NCBI GenBank assembly: GCA_963751165.1
Contig: CAVVTP010000015.1
Location: 930,001 to 994,000, forward strand
Origin: Roseiarcus sp963751165
GTDB taxonomy: Bacteria; Pseudomonadota; Alphaproteobacteria; Rhizobiales; Beijerinckiaceae
Direction: 5' to 3'
Length of the DNA stretch: 64,000 bases
The notes below the pieces were generated by a model. That model saw only the letters and a list, made by a program, of their open reading frames with translations. It had not been told where the DNA came from and did no database searches. The position numbers and the translations under genes were made by a program. The stretch's first letter is position 1. Every line of letters starts with the position of its first letter. This document shows positions 24,947 through 33,355 of the stretch, piece after piece.

Positions 24947-25795
24947 TCAACCGGCCGAATAAGAGCTGATCGGCGGCGGTCTCCAGCCGCGTAGCGCGTC
25001 GGCGTGCGGGCGAAAAATCTCAACCTTCAGGGGGTGACAGCGCGCTTCGTCGCTGGAATGGCTCGAGCCACAATCTCCGCCCGGGCAGGCCGACAAAGCG
25101 CAAATCAGGTCGATCTCGGCGAAAAGCTCCAGGAAATCGTTTGGCCGAACCGGGCTCGCCTTCATGAAGTAGCGATGTTCGTTGTGGCTGAAACCGGTGC
25201 ACATGAAGACGTTCAGCACGTCGTGGACGTGACGCTCGGCCTCGTCAAAGGACAGCTTGAGCCGCGCCGCCAGGGCGCGCGTCAGATTCGAGTGACAGCA
25301 ATGGTGGTAGTCGACGCCGGTCAGCAGCCGGTTCGTATAGGGGTCGCAGCGCGTGCCGATCACGTCATGAACGCCGGCGCCGTCTGCGTCGAAGCCATAC
25401 CAGTCGAGCGTGTCGAAGGTGATCGTCGCCATCGGCCTGAGGTAGGGCAGCGTGCTCCACAGGCGGTCGCCCGTGCTCAGATGCGTCGCGTGCAGCGCGC
25501 GCGTCTTGCCGCTGAAGAACCGTTCCGAAAGATTGGCCGCGTTCAACAGATTGAGGTCGCCGACCTGGGGTCCCTCGATGCTGACGATGCGAAAAAAGTG
25601 GCCGGCTGGAACGTCGAAGGCTTCCGCCTCTCGCGGCGACACGATCGTCTCACCGATTTTGGACATGCCATCCCTTGCATCGTCGTAGAAAGCCAAGTCG
25701 TAGACCGGCAGCCGACGCGTGTCGTAGGCCATGACGGGCGCGGCGCTCCTGCGCACTTCGGCGTCGGGCGGCGGCTTATGCGAGAAGCGGATCAT
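24947..25795 (-). CDS. DUF1989 (urea carboxylase-associated) family protein
   Basis: A 282-residue protein with the DUF1989 fold: FFRIVSIEGPQVGDLNLLNAAN, SERFFSGKTRALH, and CHSNLTRAL after a paired-cysteine/histidine motif (DYHHCCHSN). Homologues cluster with urea carboxylase or act in aminomethyltransferase-like, purine or urea pathways, but the reaction here is unknown. The C-terminus carries a second Cys-rich spot (CPGGDCGSSHSS). It is transcribed away from bacterioferritin across a 154-base gap. Confidence 0.82.
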   Translation of the reverse strand: MIRFSHKPPPDAEVRRSAAPVMAYDTRRLPVYDLAFYDDARDGMSKIGETIVSPREAEAFDVPAGHFFRIVSIEGPQVGDLNLLNAANLSERFFSGKTRALHATHLSTGDRLWSTLPYLRPMATITFDTLDWYGFDADGAGVHDVIGTRCDPYTNRLLTGVDYHHCCHSNLTRALAARLKLSFDEAERHVHDVLNVFMCTGFSHNEHRYFMKASPVRPNDFLELFAEIDLICALSACPGGDCGSSHSSDEARCHPLKVEIFRPHADALRGWRPPPISSYSAG

Positions 25796-25839
25796 GCCGG
25801 TGAGGTTAGTCGAACCGGCGGCTCACGGCAAAGACGCCG

Positions 25840-25861
25840 CTTATAGGTTGCTTATAGGTTG
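25840..25861. repeat. Perfect 11-bp tandem duplication upstream of bfr
   Basis: CTTATAGGTTG occurs twice back to back in the gap between the divergent DUF1989 and bacterioferritin genes, about 90 bases before the bfr start. It could be part of a promoter or a regulator site, or a simple duplication. It does not match an iron-control box that I recognise. Confidence 0.6.
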
Positions 25862-25949
25862 GCGCGGCTTGCGCCGGTCTCGATTTCGTCGTTCATTGAA
25901 CGCGATGCGAGCGCTGCTGTCTTCAGCGCCGCAAGCGGCGGAGCTATCC

Positions 25950-26429
25950 ATGCGCGGCGATCAGCAGGTCATCGACTATTTGAACAAGGCCCTGCGGCAC
26001 GAACTCGCCGCGGTGAATCAGTACTGGCTCCACTATCGGATCTTCGACAACTGGGGCTACAGAGATTTCGCTAAGACGTGGCGGGAGGAATTGATCGAGG
26101 AGATGCGCCACGCGGACAAGCTGGTCGCCCGCATCCTGTTTCTCGACGGCCAGCCGAACATGCAGTCGCTCGACCAGCTGCGGATCGGCAAATCCGTCAA
26201 GGAAATCATGGAGTGCGACCTGGCGGCGGAGATGAGCGCCCGCACGCTCTACCTGGAGGCGGCGCAATATTGCTTGACCGTCAACGACCGCGTTTCCAAG
26301 AATTTGTTTGAGGAGCTGACGACGGACGAGGAAAAGCACATCGACTTCCTCGAGGCGCAGCTCACCCTAATCGATCAGCTCGGCGTGCAGCTCTATGCCC
26401 AGAGACACGTGGGAAGCTTGGAAAGCTGA
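25950..26429 (+). CDS. bfr: Bacterioferritin
   Basis: A 159-residue bacterioferritin, forming a 24-subunit haem-containing shell that oxidises and stores iron. All six ferroxidase ligands are in place: E18, E51, H54, E94, E127 and H130. The haem-binding methionine is M52. ATG 25950 was chosen because it gives this exact numbering and GGAG lies before it; the open frame continues 73 codons upstream without family sequence. No bacterioferritin-associated ferredoxin gene is adjacent. It ends convergent with ccdA. Confidence 0.96.
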   Translation: MRGDQQVIDYLNKALRHELAAVNQYWLHYRIFDNWGYRDFAKTWREELIEEMRHADKLVARILFLDGQPNMQSLDQLRIGKSVKEIMECDLAAEMSARTLYLEAAQYCLTVNDRVSKNLFEELTTDEEKHIDFLEAQLTLIDQLGVQLYAQRHVGSLES

Positions 26430-26575
26430 TGAGGGACCGCGGCAGAAGCAGGGAACCTTGATCGCGACGCCAGGGGCCAGGACATCGGCCACGTCTTGGT
26501 CGGCCTGCGGCCGCAACCAGACGGCGGCCGCGCTGGCGAGCACCACTTCCAGGCGATACGCCATCTCCGGCTTGC

Positions 26576-27298
26576 TCAAAACCGCGTCGTCAAATCTGTC
26601 AGCCATTGTGGCGACCAGTCGACCAGCGCCGTCTCGGCCTTTCTGTCGAAACCGCCGACGATCATGATTCCGAGTGCGATAAGCAAGACGCCGAGCGCGA
26701 TCTTGGCGCTCTTGCCGCCGGCGATCAACGCGCCCCGCCAGCGCGCCATTGCCTGTCTCGAGATGAGCCCGAGGCCGATGAGAGGCGTCGCCGCGCCGAC
26801 GCCGAAGGCGAGCATGGTGAGCGCGACCCGGCTGAGCGATGCGCCCTGCGCCGCTAGCGCCGACGCCGCGCCGAGCGTCGGGCCGACACAGGGGCTCCAG
26901 GCCGCACCGAGCAGGAGACCGATTCCGAACTGGCCCGCAAGGCCGCGTGGCTGAAGGGCGTTGATGCGCTGATCCGCCCAATTGCTGATCGGGCCTCCGG
27001 CCGCCGCCAGACGCGTCTGCAGGTTCGGGACCGCCAGAACCACGCCGACGCCGATCATCAGGACGGCAGCAGCCGTTCGGAATTTCTCGCCGTCGAGCCC
27101 GATCGCAAAGCCGATCGTGGCGACGAAAAGGCCGATTCCCACGAACGAAAGCGCCACGCCGGCCGCCAGCGCCAGCGGGCCGGCACGGCGCTCGCTCGCC
27201 GCCGCGCCGAGCACGAGCGGCAGCAAGGGCAGAACGCAGGGTGAAAGCACGGAGAGAAGGCCCGCCAGCAGGGCGAGCCCCAATGTTCCGACGGTCAC
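26576..27298 (-). CDS. ccdA: Cytochrome c biogenesis protein CcdA family
   Basis: A 240-residue inner-membrane protein with about six helices. The two redox cysteines lie in SVLSPCVLPLLPLVLG (helix 1) and AAWSPCVGPTLG (helix 4), the signature of CcdA/DsbD-type electron carriers. It moves electrons from cytosolic thioredoxin to the periplasm. GTG 27298 is the likely start; the frame is open for 29 codons upstream but that overlaps the thioredoxin-like gene. That gene is 10 bases upstream and supplies the periplasmic partner. Confidence 0.9.
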   Translation of the reverse strand: MTVGTLGLALLAGLLSVLSPCVLPLLPLVLGAAASERRAGPLALAAGVALSFVGIGLFVATIGFAIGLDGEKFRTAAAVLMIGVGVVLAVPNLQTRLAAAGGPISNWADQRINALQPRGLAGQFGIGLLLGAAWSPCVGPTLGAASALAAQGASLSRVALTMLAFGVGAATPLIGLGLISRQAMARWRGALIAGGKSAKIALGVLLIALGIMIVGGFDRKAETALVDWSPQWLTDLTTRF

Positions 27299-27308
27299 CG
27301 GCGTTCTA

Positions 27309-27701
27309 TCATCCGGCCTTGGCGACCAGCGCAGCGAGGGCGGCTGGATCCGTCTCACCGACCGACCGGCCGGTCTCCTTGCCATCCTTGAAGGTGATCA
27401 GCGTGCTTTGCATGCGCGCGCCGAAGCGCTTCACCGCCTCCTTTTGGGAGTCGAAATCGACGCGGAACACCATGAGATCCTTGTATTGCGGTTCCGCTTC
27501 GATTTTTGCGAGGGTCGGCGCCTGGGCCTTGCAGGTTGGGCACCAGCTTGCATGAATCCAGACGAGAATCGGCTTCTTGGCGGCAAGCGCAGCGTCGAAG
27601 GCGGCCGGCGTGTAATCGGCCCTCTCGGCCGCAAGAGCGGGGCCGGCGCAGGCCGCGGCTCCGGAGGCGACGAGGATGAGGAGCGAACGTCGAGAGATCA
27701 T
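27309..27701 (-). CDS. Periplasmic thioredoxin-like protein
   Basis: A 130-residue exported thioredoxin-fold protein. The first 24 residues are a signal peptide (MISRRSLLIL... ending ALAA), and a twin-Arg-like ISRRSLL is visible. The active site is WIHASWCPTCKAQ. A cis-proline typical of thioredoxins is replaced: the expected TxP turn reads QSTLITF. It probably receives electrons from the ccdA product just downstream, serving cytochrome c maturation or peroxide/sulphoxide repair. Length is short, as for minimal periplasmic thioredoxins. Confidence 0.88.
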   Translation of the reverse strand: MISRRSLLILVASGAAACAGPALAAERADYTPAAFDAALAAKKPILVWIHASWCPTCKAQAPTLAKIEAEPQYKDLMVFRVDFDSQKEAVKRFGARMQSTLITFKDGKETGRSVGETDPAALAALVAKAG

Positions 27702-27895
27702 CGTGGGGCGTCCTGTTCAGAATACGGCCGGATGACGGAAGGCCGCCTTCCGAGCTTCGCCGTACGGGCCGCCATTGTTACGCCTCCGTCGCGGCCGGAT
27801 GTGGGCGGAGAACAATTCGGCCGCTCGCGCCTTCGCGGTCATCGTCCGGGCCCAAACGACGCACAGGATTTTCTCTGTGACCGGAGGACATCGGC

Positions 27896-28060
27896 ATGCG
27901 CATCGGAGCTGGGCTCGTCTTCTTCGTCGCCGGCTGCGGCGCGGCGCTGGCGGAACCGCCGCCGACGATCGAAAAATTGCTCGGCGACGGGTGGGAGATC
28001 GCAGGCTTCGCCAGCGGCTACGACAATCGCACGATCGTCAATTGCTACGAGTTGCGCTGA
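27896..28060 (+). CDS. Small secreted protein, 54 residues
   Basis: A short gene with a strong GGAGG site 8 bases before the ATG. The first 19 residues form a signal peptide ending AALA. The mature part is about 35 residues: PPPTIEKLLGDGWEIAGFAS, then GYDNRTIVNCYELR. The pattern TIEKLLxDGWEIxGF resembles small periplasmic proteins seen in hyphomicrobia; function unknown. It stands alone on the plus strand between two minus-strand groups. A GC-rich hairpin without a T-run follows at 28070-28089. Confidence 0.6.
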   Translation: MRIGAGLVFFVAGCGAALAEPPPTIEKLLGDGWEIAGFASGYDNRTIVNCYELR

Positions 28061-28121
28061 TCGGGCGACCCGGGCGGATGCTCGCCCGGCCCGCCTATGG
28101 CATGTCCTGTCGGCTCCGCCT

Positions 28122-28841
28122 TCAGAGGGTCGCCTCGGTTCCGTGCCAATCCGCCTGCAATCTTGCGAACGCTCCACTCGCCCGCAGCTCCTGGATCGCC
28201 GCATCCACCGCCTCGCGCAAGTCTGCCCGGTCCGGAGCAAAGGCAATTCCGAGCCGTTCGCCAGTCGGCGATTGCAGCGGCACAGCGAGGTCGGGCCGGT
28301 CCCTGATCAGCCAAGCGATAACCGGCCGCAGCTTGATGACGAGCCCGATGCGTCCGGCCTCCAGGTCGTCGATCGCCGAAAGAATGCCGTGATATGGATA
28401 GTACTTTATCGCGGCGATATTGCCCTGCGCCAGGAGCCGCCGCGCGACGAGATCGGACGTGTTTCCCGACTGGATTCCCGCGGTCAGGCCGCGCAAGTCG
28501 GCGAAGGACGCCACCTTTGGCGTTCTGCGGCGGTTCACGCCGATCCCCTGATCGAAGGCGAGATAAGGCCTGGAGAAGCGCACCTTTGCGGCTCGTTCCG
28601 GCGTGATCGTCGTGCCCGAGACGACCGCGTCGCAGGTTCCGTTGAGCAGACCGTCGAAAATATCGTTGAAGTCGTCACCCTGATATGCGACCGGACGCAG
28701 TTCGAGCCCGAGCCGGGTGCAGACCGCGCGCATCAGCTCGATGTCGAAGCCGGTCGCGGCGCCGTCGCGCATGAGTTCGAACGGCGGGTCGGGGTAGGCG
28801 GAAAGTACTGTGAGGGCGCCGGGGGAGACCGTGGGCGGCAT
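28122..28841 (-). CDS. Amino-acid-type solute-binding domain protein without signal peptide
   Basis: A 239-residue type-II periplasmic-binding fold of the SBP_bac_3 family: LTVLSAYPDPPFEL, GFDIELMRAVCTRLGLELRP, DAVVSGTTITPERAAKVRFS. Domains of this family bind polar amino acids for ABC importers. No signal peptide is visible from either possible start (ATG 28841, preceded by AAGGA, or ATG 28859), and no permease or ATPase is adjacent. It may be a cytosolic cyclohexadienyl-dehydratase-like enzyme, a known offshoot of the fold, or have lost its leader. Confidence 0.8.
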   Translation of the reverse strand: MPPTVSPGALTVLSAYPDPPFELMRDGAATGFDIELMRAVCTRLGLELRPVAYQGDDFNDIFDGLLNGTCDAVVSGTTITPERAAKVRFSRPYLAFDQGIGVNRRRTPKVASFADLRGLTAGIQSGNTSDLVARRLLAQGNIAAIKYYPYHGILSAIDDLEAGRIGLVIKLRPVIAWLIRDRPDLAVPLQSPTGERLGIAFAPDRADLREAVDAAIQELRASGAFARLQADWHGTEATL

Positions 28842-28921
28842 CGAGCGATCCTTGCACACGCGTTCGGCAAGCTAGCCGCATCCCTCGAGCGCGGGCAAGG
28901 TGGTCGCGCTCCGCGGTCCCG

Positions 28922-29206
28922 TTACTCCATCATCACCGCGATCGACGTCTGCTTGGCCAGCGTCGCCGCCATTTGCTGGGCGATTTCATCGAGGTGGCGC
29001 TCTATCATCAGATCGACCGCCGCGTCGCCGCGGCGATCGGCAATCGCCGCCAGCTGCCGGCCGGATTGCTCTAGCATAAAGATGACGCGCTCGGCCCCCG
29101 CGACGTCGTCACGCATTTCTTTCAGCGCTAGCGCTACATCCCACATTTCACGCTCTTCCTCGGCGGGAGCCCGTGGCGCGCCGCCCGACAATCGGCAGAC
29201 GCGCAT
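28922..29206 (-). CDS. Unrecognised small helical protein
   Basis: A 94-residue, largely helical and acidic protein I cannot place in a family. Typical runs are WDVALALKEMRDDVAGA and RQLAAIADRRGDAAVDLM, which suggest a helical hairpin. There is no signal peptide or membrane helix. ATG 29206 has AAGGGAAAGG a few bases before it, favouring it over ATG 29302. It lies between the solute-binding protein and the S49 peptidase on the same strand. Confidence 0.5.
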   Translation of the reverse strand: MRVCRLSGGAPRAPAEEEREMWDVALALKEMRDDVAGAERVIFMLEQSGRQLAAIADRRGDAAVDLMIERHLDEIAQQMAATLAKQTSIAVMME

Positions 29207-29305
29207 GACCTTTCCCTTGCCCGTGTCCAAGCGGTGCGGGCCGGCGTCAATTTTGCAATCGTGTCCCGGCGCTGGCAATCGACAGATATGTGGAGGCGCC
29301 ACGCC

Positions 29306-30361
29306 CTAGCCGTGACCGCTGACCCAGCCACCCTCCGCAAGTGCGTTTAAAATCGCCGTCGCCCGCCGAGCCGCAAAGCCGAGCCCGCTGAGAAACTGCT
29401 GCAAAAGGCTCTTGCGTGCTTCGGTCGTTACCTCGTAGAGCCGCGCGCTCTCGCGGGCGCGGAAGAGGTAGTCGTCGCCGGTCGCGATCTCGTCGACAAG
29501 GCCGAGCGCGAGCGCTTCACTCGCAAGCCAGATGTCGCCGTTGGCGACTCGGGCGATGTCGACGTTCGGACGGCAGTGCGCCACATGGGCTTTGAACGCG
29601 CCGTGGGTGTCCTCGAGCTTTCCTTTGAAATGCTCCCGTCCGGCTGGGGTGATTTCCCCGAGCACCGAAACCGAGCGCTTGAACTCGCCCGCTGTCATCT
29701 CCTCGAAGTCGATCTCGTTCTTCTTGAGAAGCCGATGCAGGTTCGGGATCGGCGCGACGACGCCGATCGAGCCGACAACGGCGAAGGGCGCGGCGACGAT
29801 GCGGTCGGCGGCCGAGGCCATCATGTAACCGCCGCTCGCCGCCACCTGGTCGACCGACGCTGTTACCCTGATCTTGCGTTCACGCAGTCGGAGGATCTCG
29901 GCAGCGGCGAGACCGTAGCCGGTCACCGTGCCGCCGCTGCTCTCGATCCGTATGACCGCTTCGTCGGTCTCAGGCCGCGCGACCGTGAGCAGCGCGTCGA
30001 TCTCCTGGCCGAGTTGCCTCACCGCCGTCGCGCGCATGTCACCCTTGAACGCCATTACATAGATGCGCTTGCCGGGCGGCTCGGCCACGCGCCGCGCCTT
30101 GGCGGCGGATTTCGCCGCCTTCTTGCGCGCCTTGATGAGCGCCTTGCGCTCCTTCTTGTCGAGGAGCGCAGCATTCATTGCGTCGCGCAGGTCGTCGTAG
30201 CGCTCGTTCAGCGAACGGACCTTGATCTCCCGGTCCTTCGGCTCGGCCGATCGGGTGAGCCGCGCGATAATGATGGCGAGTCCGCCGATCGCAGCGATGA
30301 TCGCCACGACAACGATGAGCGCCTTGAGGGCGAAGTCGGCGATATCGAACCAGAAGTGCAT
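29306..30361 (-). CDS. S49 family signal-peptide-peptidase-like protease (SohB/SppA type)
   Basis: A 351-residue inner-membrane serine protease. One N-terminal helix (about residues 10-35) anchors a cytosolic-basic linker rich in Lys/Ala (residues 60-95), then the crotonase-like S49 domain. The nucleophile serine is in DQVAASGGYMMASAAD, and VVGSIGVVAP follows as in SppA/SohB. A catalytic lysine is expected in the second domain (EFKRSVS is a candidate). Family members clear cleaved signal peptides or cut membrane proteins. GTG-free ATG 30361 start directly before the helix. Confidence 0.9.
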   Translation of the reverse strand: MHFWFDIADFALKALIVVVAIIAAIGGLAIIIARLTRSAEPKDREIKVRSLNERYDDLRDAMNAALLDKKERKALIKARKKAAKSAAKARRVAEPPGKRIYVMAFKGDMRATAVRQLGQEIDALLTVARPETDEAVIRIESSGGTVTGYGLAAAEILRLRERKIRVTASVDQVAASGGYMMASAADRIVAAPFAVVGSIGVVAPIPNLHRLLKKNEIDFEEMTAGEFKRSVSVLGEITPAGREHFKGKLEDTHGAFKAHVAHCRPNVDIARVANGDIWLASEALALGLVDEIATGDDYLFRARESARLYEVTTEARKSLLQQFLSGLGFAARRATAILNALAEGGWVSGHG

Positions 30362-30455
30362 GCAGGGAGTCCAGAGACACGAAACGTTGATCTAGGTCGA
30401 GCCGCCGTTTCTCATGCGGACGGGGAGGAAGGCAAGGCGGCCCATATGAGGGCCT

Positions 30456-30938
30456 TCAGTCCGATTCCTTTATCAACCTTGCGCCCAGCGTATCGGCCAA
30501 AGCGGCGATGATCGGTCTTTGCCCCTTGGTCAATTTCTTCAACGCTTCGTCGAGAAAGAACCAGGCGGCCCGGTCCACTTCCGGGAATTCCGCCGTCTTC
30601 CCGGATCGGGGAGGCCATTCCATGGTGAAACTGTTGCTCGCGAGCGACGCCGGATCGAATTCGCCCTCACAACCAAAGGCCACTACCGTCTTGCCCCCGG
30701 GTTGCTTGTGCGCGCCGAGGCGGATGAACGCGCCGCTGACCGCCATCCCGGTTTCTTCAAAAAATTCCCGCTTGGCGGCGACGAGCAGATCCTCGCCCTC
30801 GTCGGCCAGTCCTTTCGGCATGGACCAGGCGCCTTCATCCTTTGTCATCCAGAAAGGACCGCCCGGATGGACAAGCAGGACCTGCACGCCCTCGGCGTGC
30901 TTCCGGAACAACAGAATTCCTGCGCTTGTTTTCGGCAT
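30456..30938 (-). CDS. NUDIX hydrolase
   Basis: A 160-residue NUDIX-fold pyrophosphohydrolase. The Nudix box is GLADEGEDLLVAAKREFFEETG, given here by its core REFFEETG with the upstream GEDLLVAAK. MPKTSAGILLFR is a common opening of this subgroup, so ATG 30938 is preferred; ATG 30989 is an in-frame alternative. PKGLADEGE places it near small diadenosine-polyphosphate or nucleotide hydrolases. It lies 68 bases downstream of the ABC transporter gene on the same strand and may be co-transcribed. Substrate unknown. Confidence 0.9.
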   Translation of the reverse strand: MPKTSAGILLFRKHAEGVQVLLVHPGGPFWMTKDEGAWSMPKGLADEGEDLLVAAKREFFEETGMAVSGAFIRLGAHKQPGGKTVVAFGCEGEFDPASLASNSFTMEWPPRSGKTAEFPEVDRAAWFFLDEALKKLTKGQRPIIAALADTLGARLIKESD

Positions 30939-31006
30939 GAGATCCACGACCACCGGTTCTTCGGCGAGCATTTGGGAGCGCCGCGGCATGATCGGCGCCC
31001 CTGCCG

Positions 31007-33136
31007 CTAGGGACGCGCCGCCACGACCTTAGGCGCATCGCGCAGCGTGAATAGGCCCTCTTCCGGCGTCATTTCGAGGTGGCGCTGGTGGAGCGCGACG
31101 ACCGCCGAACGATGGCCGATCGACATGATTGTCGTCCCCGGCAGCCGACGCGCCAGGACGGCGTAGAGTTGCGCCTCGAGCTTTTCGTCGACGGCCGAAG
31201 TCGATTCGTCGAGGAACAGCCAGTCCGGCCGCATCAGGAGCGCGCGCGCGAGCGCCAGCCGCTGCTGCTCGCCACTCGACAGGCGCTGCGACCAGACCTC
31301 CTCGTGGTCGAGTTCGCCGACGAGATGGGGGAGATGGGCGTCCGTGAGCGCGGTCCGAATGTCGTCGTCCGTATAGGTTCCGGGAACCGCCGGATAAGTG
31401 ACGGCCGAGCGCAGCGTGCCGATCGGGATATAGGGTTTCGGCGGGACCACCATCACTTGCGCGGCAGCCGGCCTCGTGATGCGGCCTTCGCCGAACGGCC
31501 AGATGCCGGAAATCGCCCGGAACAACGTCGACTTGCCAGCCCCCGACGGGCCGGAAAGAGCGACGCTTTCACGCGCCTTTAGCTCCAGATGGCCGACTTC
31601 GACGATTGGCCCTCGACCGGGCAGCGATAATTCGAGGTCGTCGACATCGATCGCCGGCGCGCCGGCAGCAGCATCGACGCGAGCAGGACCCGCCGCGATC
31701 AGCGCTTGCGCGGCGTCGATCGCCGCGTCGAACGAATTGAGACGGTCGACCACCGATTTGAAGGCGGCGAGATTGGTGTAATAATTGACGAAGAAGGTCA
31801 GCGCGGTGGAGACCTGCCCGAAGGCCTGCGCCGTCTGCGTCATCGTGCCGAGCTCGATCTTGCGCGCGAAATAAAACGGCGCGGTGAAGATGAACGGAAT
31901 GATCGGCGAGAGCTGGCCGAACATCTGGGTGAACGCGATCACGCGCATCCGCCGGAAGATCACGGCGAGCCAATTGGCGATCAGAGCCCCGAAGCGTCCG
32001 CCGAGGATGTTTCTCTCCGCGTTTTCGCCGCCCAGAAGCGCGACCTGCTCTGTGTATTCACGCAACCGCGCGAGCGAGAAGCGGAAGTCCGCCTCCATGT
32101 GCTGCCGCTGAAAATAGAGGGGGATGAGCCTTCGGCCGATCAGATGGGTGATAAGCGTTCCCGAGGCGGCGTAGATCAGCGCCACCCAGAACAGAAAGCC
32201 GGGCACGAGGATATTCGTCCCGGGCAGAGTGAATTGCGCTGACAGGCTCCACAGCACCACGGAAAACGAAACCAGCGTGGTGACGGTCGAGATCAGCAGA
32301 ATGGAGAAATCGTATAGTCCGTAGGCCGTCGTGGCGCCGTCGGAGCCGCCGTTGATGAAGCGGAAGATGTCCTCCTGGATGCGCTGGTCCGGGTTGTCGG
32401 TCTGCCCCTCGACCAAGCTGATCCGGTAATGATTGTGCCGGTTCAGCCAGCGCGAAACGAAGTGGTCAGTGAGCCAGGTCCGCCAGCGGACCACCAGCAT
32501 CGACTGGACGAAGAATTCAACGACGGTCATCGCCACAAAGATGAAGGCGTAGGGCGTGAAGACGAGCAGCAGCTGCTGCCAGAACACGCCCTCGTTGCGG
32601 TTCTGGATGGCGTCGAACCAGGTGCGGTTGAAGAAATTCAGCCGCACGGTGATGGCGACCTCGGCCTGGTTGATGAGGACGAGAAAGACGACCATCGCCG
32701 TCGCGATATGCCGCTCCTCCGCGGCATATGAGGCGAACGGCCAGATGCGCGCGCGAGCCGTCTCCTCGGCGTTGAAGTAGCGGTCAGCGATGCGCATGAT
32801 CTGCCCGACCGTCGGAAGCTGCGCCACCGCGTAGACCAGGATCGAGAAGACCGCGACGGTGAGCGCAAACGATTCCGGCGGCTTCTCCTGAGCGAAACCA
32901 GGCGGCCAATAGCCGGCCCGCGCGGCGACGACGGCGATGCCGAACACCAGCGTTTCGGCCGAGAAGATGCCAACGAAAATCTTCAGAAAGCTGGATATGG
33001 CGATCGAGCGTCGGGTCGTAGCGGCGCAGACCAGGATGACGAGCCCGAGCAGTGCGGCGGAGAGGTTCAATTGCAGTGCAGGCTGCACGAGCGCCGCAAG
33101 GCCGACCAGCGCAACCGCGATGCTCAGTGATCTCAT
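31007..33136 (-). CDS. ABC transporter, fused permease and ATPase (SbmA/BacA-like, ABCD type)
   Basis: A 709-residue half-transporter. About eight hydrophobic segments in the first 400 residues include the SbmA/BacA-like core (NFFNRTWFDAIQNRN, WRTWLTDHFVSRWL, NPDQRIQEDI). The ATPase domain has Walker A GPSGAGKST, Q-loop region VVPPKPYIP, signature LSSGEQQRLALARAL and Walker B WLFLDESTSA. Relatives import peptides or very-long-chain acyl compounds; the fused form acts as a homodimer. ATG 33136 is preferred, since the 23 upstream codons (to 33205) are Arg-rich leader. It is divergent from ettA. Confidence 0.9.
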   Translation of the reverse strand: MRSLSIAVALVGLAALVQPALQLNLSAALLGLVILVCAATTRRSIAISSFLKIFVGIFSAETLVFGIAVVAARAGYWPPGFAQEKPPESFALTVAVFSILVYAVAQLPTVGQIMRIADRYFNAEETARARIWPFASYAAEERHIATAMVVFLVLINQAEVAITVRLNFFNRTWFDAIQNRNEGVFWQQLLLVFTPYAFIFVAMTVVEFFVQSMLVVRWRTWLTDHFVSRWLNRHNHYRISLVEGQTDNPDQRIQEDIFRFINGGSDGATTAYGLYDFSILLISTVTTLVSFSVVLWSLSAQFTLPGTNILVPGFLFWVALIYAASGTLITHLIGRRLIPLYFQRQHMEADFRFSLARLREYTEQVALLGGENAERNILGGRFGALIANWLAVIFRRMRVIAFTQMFGQLSPIIPFIFTAPFYFARKIELGTMTQTAQAFGQVSTALTFFVNYYTNLAAFKSVVDRLNSFDAAIDAAQALIAAGPARVDAAAGAPAIDVDDLELSLPGRGPIVEVGHLELKARESVALSGPSGAGKSTLFRAISGIWPFGEGRITRPAAAQVMVVPPKPYIPIGTLRSAVTYPAVPGTYTDDDIRTALTDAHLPHLVGELDHEEVWSQRLSSGEQQRLALARALLMRPDWLFLDESTSAVDEKLEAQLYAVLARRLPGTTIMSIGHRSAVVALHQRHLEMTPEEGLFTLRDAPKVVAARP

Positions 33137-33355
33137 GGGCGTTCCAAATCCCTGGATGAAATAAGATGAAGGAGCCCAGCGGCGTTGTCGCGCGCCGGCC
33201 GTCAACCGATCGAAAGGACGACACTTGTATCATATCCGATGCGATTGGAGATCAAGGGCGGCCAAGAGTCGGCGAAGAGGGCAATGGATTGCCACCCCCC
33301 TCCGCCCCTGATATTCCCCGCGCAAATCTCACCCTTCAATTCGCAAGGACATGCA

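Noticed and set aside
28070..28089. GC-rich hairpin after the 54-residue secreted protein, as a terminator
   Set aside because: The stem is good (CCGGGCG/CGCCCGG) but no T-run follows, so termination cannot be supported.
26982..29309. Plus-strand frame of 775 codons
   Set aside because: It runs antisense through CcdA, the thioredoxin-like protein and the solute-binding protein, all with clear motifs. Arg/Ser-rich peptide is typical of GC-rich shadow.
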